IMG/VR virus record: IMGVR_UViG_3300025617_000048
Location: 1 to 40,179 of that record
Length of the DNA: 40,179 nucleotides
Reading direction: 5' to 3' (one strand)
DNA from: a virus
Each line of letters opens with the position of its first letter. Position 1 is the stretch's first letter. This document shows positions 13,776 through 22,583 of the stretch, one piece after another. A program made the translations under genes and the position numbers. Below the pieces are notes generated by a model that searched no databases, was not told the origin of the DNA, and was given only the letters and a program-made list of their open reading frames with translations.

Positions 13776-16700
13776 TGGCAGAAATAGAAAACACTATATA
13801 TAAAATTGAACCTAACGGATTGTCCGGGTTTAGAGGATTATCTAATACAGATTTAGATCTTATACCTTCTGCTGAAATTACCAAGACATTTAAACCTAAC
13901 GATAATTTTATTGAGTTATCTTACTTTACATTAGATGAAGTTAGACTTTTAACTATTCCTAACTACACTAACTATTCTATATTATCAGGAGATACTAGAA
14001 ACGGAGAACAGGGTAATTCAGAAATAAGTATAGATGTAGAACAGGACTACATATCTTATGGATTTCAAGGTACTGAAGTTAAAGCTCTTTACAACTTTCT
14101 AGACTACCCATACTCTGATTCTTTAAATCCTCAAGATTTCTATATAGAAAGCATCTCTCCAGATAGAACAGAACTTAGATTAATCTCAGTTAATCTTGAT
14201 GCTGAAACGGTTAGAGATATTACTAATGTCTTAATTGACAAGTTTATTAACGACGTATATACTCCAGATTTTCACTTGTATTTAAGAGATAATATATTTC
14301 TATCAATTATTAATATAAGTATAGAAGAGTATAGAAATACAAACGCTGTTTTAGTAAAACTGTATAATCCTCTATCAACTTCTGTAAAAACTAAAACTAG
14401 ATTAAATATAGTTGAAAAAGTAGCTGATTCTATATCATATGAGATAAACACAAATATTATCCCTGATGATCCGGTAATACCTACTTTACGAGGAGCTAAT
14501 TTTAATGTAGAGGTAGAGGAACAAACAACTGAACCATCACAATATTTTAATTATGAAGAATTATTTAGCTTCCCTACTAATAATAGCTATAGAGAACTAA
14601 ACTCACTATTTAACGAAAAAGGAGCTGAATTAGGAGTTGAATATACAGATTTCACTAATTTTATTAATTTTTCTTCTGCTGAAGAGAGATTACGTAATTT
14701 TAAATATAAATTAGATTTAATTAATTCTTATCAGGCAAATTTAGATGTAATTAATTCTACAGGTATAACTTATACATCAACCGGAATTACAGGTAGTAGA
14801 GATTATTATGAAAATCTTTTAGATGGAGTTATAAATAATTTTGATCATTACGAAAGACATCTTTATTTTGAAAGCGGTTCAACTGCCTGGCCAAAAAGTA
14901 ATTTAGTAAAACCGTATACTAACCAAGTATCTGCAACTAACGAAGCTATAGCATGGTATACATCTGAATTAGAAGATGCTATACTATTTGACGCACAGAA
15001 TCCAAATATACTTACTAATACTATACCAGCTTACCTTAAAGAAGATACTAGCAACGAACCTTATAATATTTTCATTCATATGATTGGTCAACATTTTGAC
15101 AATCTATGGATCTACACAGATGCAGTTTCTCAAAAATATAATGCTGATAATAGGTTAACTAGTGGAGTTTCTAAAGATCTAGTAGAGGAATTATTGAAAA
15201 ATTTTGGGGTTAAGCTATACACCAGTAATAAATCAGTAGAAGATTTATTTAAGTACTTTACAGCTAACTCTTACGATGCAGAAGGAGAATATCTACCAGC
15301 TCAACCATCAGGAATAATACAATCAGGTCAACAACCAGTATCTCAAAACGATTACCAAAAAGAGATCTATAAAAGAATTTATCACAATCTACCTCTACTT
15401 CTTAAAAGTAAAGGAACAGAACGTGGGTTAAGAGCGTTAATTAACTGTTTTGGAATACCGTCTGATATCTTGAAAATAAAGATATACGGAGGTCAATCAG
15501 TTGAAGAACTACCCTACTTTGGAGGAGAACAAGCATGGACCGGTTCAATAGACAAAGTTCGTTTAGATAATACAGGGAGTATAGCAGAAGGTGATACCCT
15601 TTCTTTCTATACAGGTATAACTAATATAGATAACAAATATACTCAAGATTTACATAGGATTGAAGTTGGATTTTCCCCAGCTGATAATATTAATTCTTAT
15701 ATTTTATCTCAATCAGCAGTATTATTCCCAAATGATTCTTTTAATATAGATGACTATATAGGGGATCCTAGATCAGTTGATACTAACATATACCAATCAT
15801 TAAGATCTTATGCTGATCAAATATTTGAAAATGTAGGATATTATAATTTAAAAGATTTTGTACGCCTGATAAAATTCTTTGATAATGTAGTATTTAGAAT
15901 GGTACGAGATTTTGTACCTGCCAGATCAGTTACAGACGCCGGTATTATAATCAAACCACACCTTTTAGAAAGAAGTAAATATACTTCTCCGGTTATGACT
16001 TGGACAAGACCTGAATACAGCGGATCTATAGATACTGCTTTCGTAACCGGATCAAATGCAGGTGCTTATAAGAATATTGGAACTGGAGCTATAGGTACAC
16101 TGTTTAATAAGGAATCTTCGACAAGGAAGTTATACAATATAGCTACTCCTTTAGGAAGAAGAGGTATTAAAGATAAGCTTCATAATGAACCTAAATTTAA
16201 CGGCGAGCTTTATAATTCTTATATTAAAGTAACCAACGGAGAGATGAATAGTACTAATCCGTTTAAGAATTTAGAATATCCAAACGTAAAATATAATATT
16301 CAATTCTTTCTCAACCCTCCAGAAGACGTATGTCTACTAGAGGTAGGGGACTTAGATACTCAAATATTAGATCCTCTTCTTTCAAACAATACGTATAATA
16401 ACTATAACGTTAGTACATTATTCACTAATTCGTCCCCTGTATATGACTATACTGTTACAGATAGTGTAGGGAATACAACTGGATTAAACGGTTTAGATGT
16501 ACATTATGATTTCTTAGATAACGGAAACTGGACTCAATACGATGAGTATTCAGTAACAGCATTCCATATTAACAATGAATCACTCTTTGATGGTAACTGT
16601 AATAATGAGAGATTAGTAAAATTAGTAGCATGTAACATAGCTGGTATACCTTCAAATATACCATCTACAGTACAACCTCTCCAAACCTACAATCTAAGCT

Positions 16701-17683
16701 CATGGTGGAACTCTAATACATCGCCTAATACAGATATTACCTATATTATAAACGGTACAAATTACACTCCATCAGAAATAGATAATTTTGAATTTTCAGA
16801 AACTGAGTTTACCGACGGACAAACCATCACTATTACTATTCAAGAAAACAATAACCCTACAGTCTGTAAATTAGATATCAACGTTATTTTTAGTAACTGT
16901 ACCATTACAGTAGTAGATAATCAGCAATTCCCAAACCCGCAAAATCAATATACATTTCCATACAATTTCGGCGGTGTGTTAGAGAATGTAACTACTTTTT
17001 CATTCAGATTAGAGTGGTGTGGTAATCAAGGCCTTGGTTTTGGATCTTGTGTTGATGCAGACTATAATGGAATTTGGGTTGAAATAGACCCTAATAATTT
17101 GGTAGAGAGTGGATTACTAAACTCAGTACTTACTCAATACCCAGCAGCAAATACACTGAATTATAACGAAACTATAGCTAATCCTTCATATAATTCTTTC
17201 ACTGCAATACAAGCTTCTCTAGATATTCTGGTGCCTATATTTAGAACACCCATTAGAATGCGATTTAGAGCACAAAATAGCGCCGGTTGCGTAGTACCCC
17301 ACACTCGAACAGTAAGTTTAAGCGCACCTACTCAATCACCACAGTATAATCAATTTGAAATATCTTACAACACATATGTAACTAGTGCCTGCTGTGAAGG
17401 TAATGCCACTCAAACAGTATATACATCTGCACCATCAGTAGATGATTTATTATCTAACCCTCAATTTTGGACGCTATTAAATTCACCCCCTTATATTTGG
17501 AGCTCTACCGATCCTAATGTAGCAGCTCCAACCGGATGGTATACTAACGGAGAATATGCAAGACATTGGAACGGGGAAATGCTAATATGGGGATCTACAG
17601 TTTCTCTACCACCAAGCAACCAACAAACTAGTCTTATTGATTGCAGTAACAATATTCATGTTAACTTAAATTCATGTTTATAG
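13775..17683 (+). CDS. Giant baseplate/tail protein with Cys-containing C-terminal extension
   Basis: 1302 residues. Residues about 1-750 look like a baseplate wedge/tail protein. The stretch NLPLLLKSKGTERGLRALIN (about 538-557) is a conserved pattern of large baseplate proteins and gpI-like tail proteins. From about residue 840 the character changes to Asn/Thr/Ser-rich beta segments with paired cysteines (for example CNNERLVKLVAC, CKLDINVIFSNC, ACCEGN), resembling tandem immunoglobulin-like or adhesin domains. The C-terminus NSCL is Cys-containing. The first part probably docks in the baseplate, and the extension may reach the cell surface. The gene is not an exact match to any T4 gene. Confidence 0.7.
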   Translation: MAEIENTIYKIEPNGLSGFRGLSNTDLDLIPSAEITKTFKPNDNFIELSYFTLDEVRLLTIPNYTNYSILSGDTRNGEQGNSEISIDVEQDYISYGFQGTEVKALYNFLDYPYSDSLNPQDFYIESISPDRTELRLISVNLDAETVRDITNVLIDKFINDVYTPDFHLYLRDNIFLSIINISIEEYRNTNAVLVKLYNPLSTSVKTKTRLNIVEKVADSISYEINTNIIPDDPVIPTLRGANFNVEVEEQTTEPSQYFNYEELFSFPTNNSYRELNSLFNEKGAELGVEYTDFTNFINFSSAEERLRNFKYKLDLINSYQANLDVINSTGITYTSTGITGSRDYYENLLDGVINNFDHYERHLYFESGSTAWPKSNLVKPYTNQVSATNEAIAWYTSELEDAILFDAQNPNILTNTIPAYLKEDTSNEPYNIFIHMIGQHFDNLWIYTDAVSQKYNADNRLTSGVSKDLVEELLKNFGVKLYTSNKSVEDLFKYFTANSYDAEGEYLPAQPSGIIQSGQQPVSQNDYQKEIYKRIYHNLPLLLKSKGTERGLRALINCFGIPSDILKIKIYGGQSVEELPYFGGEQAWTGSIDKVRLDNTGSIAEGDTLSFYTGITNIDNKYTQDLHRIEVGFSPADNINSYILSQSAVLFPNDSFNIDDYIGDPRSVDTNIYQSLRSYADQIFENVGYYNLKDFVRLIKFFDNVVFRMVRDFVPARSVTDAGIIIKPHLLERSKYTSPVMTWTRPEYSGSIDTAFVTGSNAGAYKNIGTGAIGTLFNKESSTRKLYNIATPLGRRGIKDKLHNEPKFNGELYNSYIKVTNGEMNSTNPFKNLEYPNVKYNIQFFLNPPEDVCLLEVGDLDTQILDPLLSNNTYNNYNVSTLFTNSSPVYDYTVTDSVGNTTGLNGLDVHYDFLDNGNWTQYDEYSVTAFHINNESLFDGNCNNERLVKLVACNIAGIPSNIPSTVQPLQTYNLSSWWNSNTSPNTDITYIINGTNYTPSEIDNFEFSETEFTDGQTITITIQENNNPTVCKLDINVIFSNCTITVVDNQQFPNPQNQYTFPYNFGGVLENVTTFSFRLEWCGNQGLGFGSCVDADYNGIWVEIDPNNLVESGLLNSVLTQYPAANTLNYNETIANPSYNSFTAIQASLDILVPIFRTPIRMRFRAQNSAGCVVPHTRTVSLSAPTQSPQYNQFEISYNTYVTSACCEGNATQTVYTSAPSVDDLLSNPQFWTLLNSPPYIWSSTDPNVAAPTGWYTNGEYARHWNGEMLIWGSTVSLPPSNQQTSLIDCSNNIHVNLNSCL

Positions 17684-17717
17684 TTTATACAAAATATATT
17701 TATAGAAAATAAATTAA

Positions 17718-18923
17718 ATGACAGAACAAGAATTTATATCAATACATTTTCCAACAGGACCTGAAAATATAGCAGGTAGATTACACTTAAATGTTACTCA
17801 AATAGGAGAATCAAGTCAAGGTACCGTCTCAAGTATGATCATACACGTAAATGCATATTCTGTAAATGGTAACCAAGATGATAATAGTACAATGATAGAA
17901 AACGTATTAGAGCAAATAGAATCTGTAAAATTTAGTTTTTTAGGTATAGAATACGATCTATCAATTTCTGCTAGAGTATATTATCCAGCCCAAAATCCAT
18001 TTTTTTATTTTTCTTTTGAGGAACAGGTAGTAATAGATGATATATTTAATGAAGATCAATTTTTACCTTCTATTGAAGATGTAACATTTACACCGTATCT
18101 TTTAGATGTTGAATTTGGTTTTAGTGAATTTAATCCACTAATAAGTAACGCAGATTTTGGTAGAAAGTCTTCTAAGATAATGGAATCAGATAGATTAGAG
18201 CAAACCGTCCTACCTGCTAATATAGAATCTCTTTTAAATGAATCAGCAATTAAAGCCTCAATTCAAGATTCCCTATACTATGATTCAGGTTGGTCTAAAG
18301 CAAGGTATGTTGGTTCAAAAACAACAGCACAGGAAAGCGCAGGAATACCCCCAACTTTAACCGGCCGTTCTTTTATAGGAGAAACATTTGCTTCAGGTAG
18401 CGATACCGATTACATCTGTGGTTTAAATAGTAGGGTAGATCAGCAGCTATTTCATACATCTGATAATGAGCTTCCTACTTTTGAATTAGATGAGGATGTT
18501 AATTTTAATCTTGTAGTTCCTTTCGGAAGATATCAAACCGAGTTAATTTACGATGAATTTCCAATAGCAGGCTCTCTGGATATAGGAGATGTATTAAAAG
18601 TCACAAGCGGGGCATACCTGTTCGAATATATAAGAATAAAAGAAGTAGATATACAGCTCAGAAAACTAATTGTAGATAGGGATATTTACGGAGCCTACCT
18701 AATTCCTGACTTCCGTCCAGCGTCTTATATTGCAAGTACTGAATGGACAAAAGTTAAGAGATTTGATATTTTTAGATTTGGAAATACCGGTCTAAATAGA
18801 ATACAACTTGTAAACAATTCAAGAATATACATAAACGGAAATAATACAATACTCGACACAGACGACTTTGGCCAAATTATTTCATCTAGCCAATGTCCAC
18901 CTCCTGGGTACTTAGTAGATTAA
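17718..18923 (+). CDS. Tail structural protein, unassigned
   Basis: 401 residues, beta-rich at both ends. The centre (about 150-230) has a helical stretch followed by DSLYYDSGWSKARYVGSKT, a pattern I associate with structural proteins of T4-like environmental phages. The end (ICGLNS, later KRFDIFRFGNTGLNRIQLV) is beta. It begins 34 nt after the giant tail gene, a wider gap than in the rest of the block. Probably a baseplate-peripheral or fibre-attachment protein. Confidence 0.6.
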   Translation: MTEQEFISIHFPTGPENIAGRLHLNVTQIGESSQGTVSSMIIHVNAYSVNGNQDDNSTMIENVLEQIESVKFSFLGIEYDLSISARVYYPAQNPFFYFSFEEQVVIDDIFNEDQFLPSIEDVTFTPYLLDVEFGFSEFNPLISNADFGRKSSKIMESDRLEQTVLPANIESLLNESAIKASIQDSLYYDSGWSKARYVGSKTTAQESAGIPPTLTGRSFIGETFASGSDTDYICGLNSRVDQQLFHTSDNELPTFELDEDVNFNLVVPFGRYQTELIYDEFPIAGSLDIGDVLKVTSGAYLFEYIRIKEVDIQLRKLIVDRDIYGAYLIPDFRPASYIASTEWTKVKRFDIFRFGNTGLNRIQLVNNSRIYINGNNTILDTDDFGQIISSSQCPPPGYLVD

Positions 18924-18980
18924 AGTTAAGTTTATAAAACAATAAAAATAGATATTTATATAATATACAACAATTAAAAA

Positions 18981-19640
18981 ATGGGATACTTAGATAATTC
19001 AATCGTAACAGTCGATGCAATTTTGACAAAAAAAGGAAGAGAACTTCTCGCCAGAGGAGATGGCTCTTTTAAAATAACCCAATTTGCTTTATCTGATGAT
19101 GAAGTAGACTACACCTTATATAATCCAGAACATCCACTAGGTTCCGCTTACTACGGTCAAGCTATAGAAAACCTACCGCTACTAGAAGCATTCCCGGATG
19201 AAACTCAGATTATGAAATATAAGCTAACTACTTTACCAAGAGGTACTGCTAAGCTACCTATTCTTGATATCGGATATACAGCTATTAGATTAAAGCAAGG
19301 AGCATCATTAGCAATTACCCCACAAACTCTTAACTATTTAGGTTCATCCCAAACCTTTGAAGCAGGTGGATATGTTGCTACTATAGCAGATGCAAGAGTT
19401 CTACAAACCTACAACGGAGTAGGAATCAACACTCCAGAAGCTGAAAGATTAAACTCTACTACTACTTTAGGTACTAACGTATCTAAGACAGTTATAGGTA
19501 CTTCAATTAACTTAACTGGAACTTCCATAAATACTTTGTTTGCAGGTCAAACCACACTACAAACTACTATTACAGTAATTGGTAGAGATTCAGGAGCTAG
19601 AGTAACCGTACCATTAACAATTGTGAAAGTAAATAATTAA
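18981..19640 (+). CDS. Tail appendage structural protein, unassigned
   Basis: 219 residues. N-terminus MGYLDNSIVTVDAILTKKGR continues into ELLARGDGSFKITQFALSDDEVDY; from memory this is a widely shared opening of structural proteins in T4-like environmental phages. The C-terminal 80 residues are Thr/Ser-rich beta strands ending in DSGARVTVPLTIVKV, which looks like a bacterial Ig-like fold. It lies just before the two paralogous appendage genes. A 57-bp gap upstream contains the octamer TATTTATA at 18953. Confidence 0.65.
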   Translation: MGYLDNSIVTVDAILTKKGRELLARGDGSFKITQFALSDDEVDYTLYNPEHPLGSAYYGQAIENLPLLEAFPDETQIMKYKLTTLPRGTAKLPILDIGYTAIRLKQGASLAITPQTLNYLGSSQTFEAGGYVATIADARVLQTYNGVGINTPEAERLNSTTTLGTNVSKTVIGTSINLTGTSINTLFAGQTTLQTTITVIGRDSGARVTVPLTIVKVNN

Positions 19641-19646
19641 TAAGAT

Positions 19647-20657
19647 ATGTCATTTAAAAGATTAGACCAAGAAGATATTTCAATAAGTGCAGAATCAGTA
19701 GTAGCACCATTGTGGTCAACTGATACAAAATATCTTGAAACATTTTTTACTTCATCAGGTCAAGTAGCGTCTAACACAGGGAACTACTATTACGAAATAT
19801 ACGAAAACGACCCTGGATCATCTGTTCCAGCTAATGTACAATTTGCAATAGCTTTTGGACATAAATCAGGTGAAGGAGCTGTACCATTCAATAATGGAGC
19901 TACTTCAAAAACACCTTCATCAACAATTTATGGACAATATAGAAATTTAATATTCGGCGATGAAGATACCGGATTTATGTTTGGTACTTTTGAAGCAGAT
20001 TACTTTTACGTAATTAATGTAGATAGAGCAAGATATAAGGAAAAACTTTTACCAGGATCATTTAACATTACACTTACAAACGGAAGTCGTACTTTAGATT
20101 TAACAGATAATAGTAGAGATTTAGCTACTGTATCTTACGTAGATGCAGGAAGAGTATACGACATTATTAGCGGTTCAGATGGAACTTCTTATGATGGAGG
20201 AACCGGATTCACTACAAGCTACGGTAGTTACGGTAAGTTTCTACCTGATGTAGGAATAGTAGTATTAAATGGACCTGCATTGGATTTGAACAACGTGCAA
20301 GGATTAAACCTGGATACAACTTTTGAGATTGATGGTACAGCTGTAAATTTAAATAAATTTTTTAATACTATAAAAGAAGGTGCTAGCGGATCTCTACAGT
20401 CAGAAGAAACAATTTCTTCTAATTATATTTTTGTTAGAGTGAGAAATAGTGAATTTAACTACTCTACAAACCCTTCAAATATTACAAGTTCTGGAGAATT
20501 ACGTCACGATGTAATGATAAATACTCCACAAGCGTATATTACAACAGTAGGATTATATAACGACAATAACGATCTATTAGGGGTAGCTAAACTATCTAGA
20601 CCTCTTCTCAAAGACTTTACAAAAGAAGCCTTGGTTAGAATCAAACTTGATTATTAA
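19647..20657 (+). CDS. Tail appendage protein, paralogue of the next gene
   Basis: 336 residues, beginning with the motif FKRLDQEDISIS, matched by YKKLNQQDAYIS in the next gene. The C-terminal region (about 265-336: VRVRNSEFNYS, then AYITTVGLYNDNNDLLGVAK and LSRPL) is shared with residues about 290-365 of that neighbour. Beta-rich throughout, no cysteine motif. The two genes probably arose by duplication and encode subunits of the same appendage. Only 3 nt separate them. Confidence 0.7.
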   Translation: MSFKRLDQEDISISAESVVAPLWSTDTKYLETFFTSSGQVASNTGNYYYEIYENDPGSSVPANVQFAIAFGHKSGEGAVPFNNGATSKTPSSTIYGQYRNLIFGDEDTGFMFGTFEADYFYVINVDRARYKEKLLPGSFNITLTNGSRTLDLTDNSRDLATVSYVDAGRVYDIISGSDGTSYDGGTGFTTSYGSYGKFLPDVGIVVLNGPALDLNNVQGLNLDTTFEIDGTAVNLNKFFNTIKEGASGSLQSEETISSNYIFVRVRNSEFNYSTNPSNITSSGELRHDVMINTPQAYITTVGLYNDNNDLLGVAKLSRPLLKDFTKEALVRIKLDY

Positions 20658-20660
20658 TGA

Positions 20661-22265
20661 ATGAGTGCTTACAAAAAACTAAATCAACAAGATGCGTATA
20701 TATCGACTTATACCGCCCGTAAGTCATGGGTTGTTAGTGGAAGTCAATATAGAGAATTAGGAATTCAAAACATTGTTGGTTTATCAGGTTCCGGACATTA
20801 CGTTCCTAACAATTCAGATTTAGCATACGGAGGTAATATAGCAAACTCAGGAAGTACTTCTTTCAATAAGAGATTAGTATTTGAGAGTAATCACCATCTC
20901 TACTACAGTCAATTTAGCGATGCAGTTTTACCTAATTCCTCATCTTACGAAAACTATTTACAATCTTCTTTTGAAGTAAGTGGTTCTAGGTACCTGTATA
21001 CTAGAGTAGCTATTTTCTCTTTACCTAAAGAAATGTACGGTACTCACATTGAACCTAACTCAGTTTCAATAATACCTGATTTTATTAATAGCAATAATGA
21101 AGAAGACAGCGACTTAGACAACTATGTACTTAATAATTATGCTACTGAAGACGGTGTAAATTCAATAGAAGCTGAATACAACCTATATATTGAGAATACA
21201 GAGTTTCTCTTTGGTACCTCTGGAGCGAATTGTAATTTGGCAGACCCAGACTATATACAAAACGAATCTGATTACATACAAGAAACTATCCCTAATCCAG
21301 GAGAATATTTAGATACTGATGAAAAAATTAAAAGTTGTAATGAAATAGTAGACGATGGAGAAGGAAGATTATATTTTAAATATTCTATTCCTAGAGTTTA
21401 TGTAGGTAATGTAATTTATCCTCATGGTCAAATTATTATTACAGATGAAACTGTAGCAATGTATTATAACCACTATTTTGACGCTATCTTAGGGTGGAAA
21501 TCAAATTTACCGATATATACACATAATTACCATTGTAGAATTAAGAATGGTGAATTCAACCACACACTCAACAAAACTGCTCTACAAACCACCGACGGAC
21601 AAATCTCAGACTTAGTATCAGGTTCTTCTTTTCAACCATATATTACTACAGTTGGCTTATACAATGATGCTAACGAACTAGTAGCTGTAGGAAAATTAGG
21701 ACAGCCATTACCTAAATCAGCAGAAACTGATATGGTAGTCATAACTAAGCTAGATATGAATTTTGGTGTAAATAGGTTACCAGGAGGTAGAATAACAACC
21801 CCAGCACCTGTATGTACTCATTATTTCACTTTTAGGAATTTTGTACAAGTAACTGGGGTTGGAATAAACAGTAATGGAAACCCAAATTCTGGTCAACCGA
21901 GATTTACTAATGATGACGGTACCTATCAACTATATTTAAAAAGAGATAACGGCGACTATATAGAAAGAGATACGGATGGTGTACAAAACACATATCACTT
22001 AATCAAAGAAGTAAGAGGAAATGACTCTCATTACAGATCAAGATGTTATGTAGATGTGATTGCAACCGGAAATACAACAGTAGGATTTGATTATCAAGTT
22101 ATCTACGGAGTAAGAACAAGTGAAAGAAATAGAAGAAGTGAAAGATTCTTTATAAACATATTAGAACAATATTTATATGAAAATACACTAAGTTGCAACT
22201 ATACATACGAGACACCTATTGCAGGTACTTTACCGTATAGCTTGAGAGAAGAATCCTCAGCTTAG
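20661..22265 (+). CDS. Tail appendage protein with extra C-terminal domain
   Basis: 534 residues. It shares its opening motif and a block ending around residue 365 (PYITTVGLYNDANELVAVGK and LGQPL) with the previous gene. It then continues for about 160 extra residues: a Pro/Thr linker (TTPAPVCTHYF), Gly/Asn-rich strands, a basic patch (RTSERNRRSERF) and a final Cys-containing part. That extra domain is absent from its paralogue and may bind a receptor. The gene ends in tandem stops (TAG at 22263-22265, TAA at 22266-22268) directly before the group I intron-like RNA. Confidence 0.7.
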   Translation: MSAYKKLNQQDAYISTYTARKSWVVSGSQYRELGIQNIVGLSGSGHYVPNNSDLAYGGNIANSGSTSFNKRLVFESNHHLYYSQFSDAVLPNSSSYENYLQSSFEVSGSRYLYTRVAIFSLPKEMYGTHIEPNSVSIIPDFINSNNEEDSDLDNYVLNNYATEDGVNSIEAEYNLYIENTEFLFGTSGANCNLADPDYIQNESDYIQETIPNPGEYLDTDEKIKSCNEIVDDGEGRLYFKYSIPRVYVGNVIYPHGQIIITDETVAMYYNHYFDAILGWKSNLPIYTHNYHCRIKNGEFNHTLNKTALQTTDGQISDLVSGSSFQPYITTVGLYNDANELVAVGKLGQPLPKSAETDMVVITKLDMNFGVNRLPGGRITTPAPVCTHYFTFRNFVQVTGVGINSNGNPNSGQPRFTNDDGTYQLYLKRDNGDYIERDTDGVQNTYHLIKEVRGNDSHYRSRCYVDVIATGNTTVGFDYQVIYGVRTSERNRRSERFFINILEQYLYENTLSCNYTYETPIAGTLPYSLREESSA

Positions 22266-22268
22266 TAA

Positions 22269-22571
22269 TAAAAATAACAGTCCGATTTAAACCGGGTGAA
22301 TTGCTGGAAACTCCTTAGAGCTCTAACTACCAAAGCGTAACAATGTTAGAGATTGGACAATCAGCAGCCAAGCTACAGGCCATCCTGTAGAAGGTTCAGA
22401 GACTACTGGAGGGAAAATGGGTTCCCTTAATAACCAGAATTAGCGCCCGGCAGGAGAAATCCTGATGATATAGTCCGATCTTTATGGAAACATAAAGTTA
22501 ACATTAATGGTAGTGGCCCGGACACCCCGAAAAGGGGTTCTCGCAAGTCGCTTTCGGATTAACACCATTAC
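22269..22571 (+). ncRNA. Group IA intron-like ribozyme, intergenic and without ORF
   Basis: The conserved core can be folded by eye. P3: CCGGGT 22292-22297 with GCCCGG 22445-22450. P4: TGCTG 22302-22306 with CAGCA 22362-22366. P6: GCC 22367-22369 with GGT 22393-22395, extended by a P6a hairpin (CTACAGG 22373-22379 with CCTGTAG 22384-22390). P7: GACTA 22401-22405 with TAGTC 22471-22475, embedded in the R-like TTCAGAGACTA and S-like GATATAGTCC signatures. P7.1/P7.2 (CTGG/CCAG at 22406/22434 and AGGGAA/TTCCCT at 22410/22422) mark subgroup IA. P8 at 22451-22464 and P9 at 22480-22497 have GAAA loops. A further P9-side domain pairs TAATGGT 22505-22511 with ACCATTA 22564-22570 and holds CCGGA/TTCGG and ACCCC/GGGGT stems. 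I found no convincing P1 with a U-G pair, so splice sites and exact ends are not fixed. Confidence 0.85.
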
Positions 22572-22583
22572 AAAAAAGAAAAA

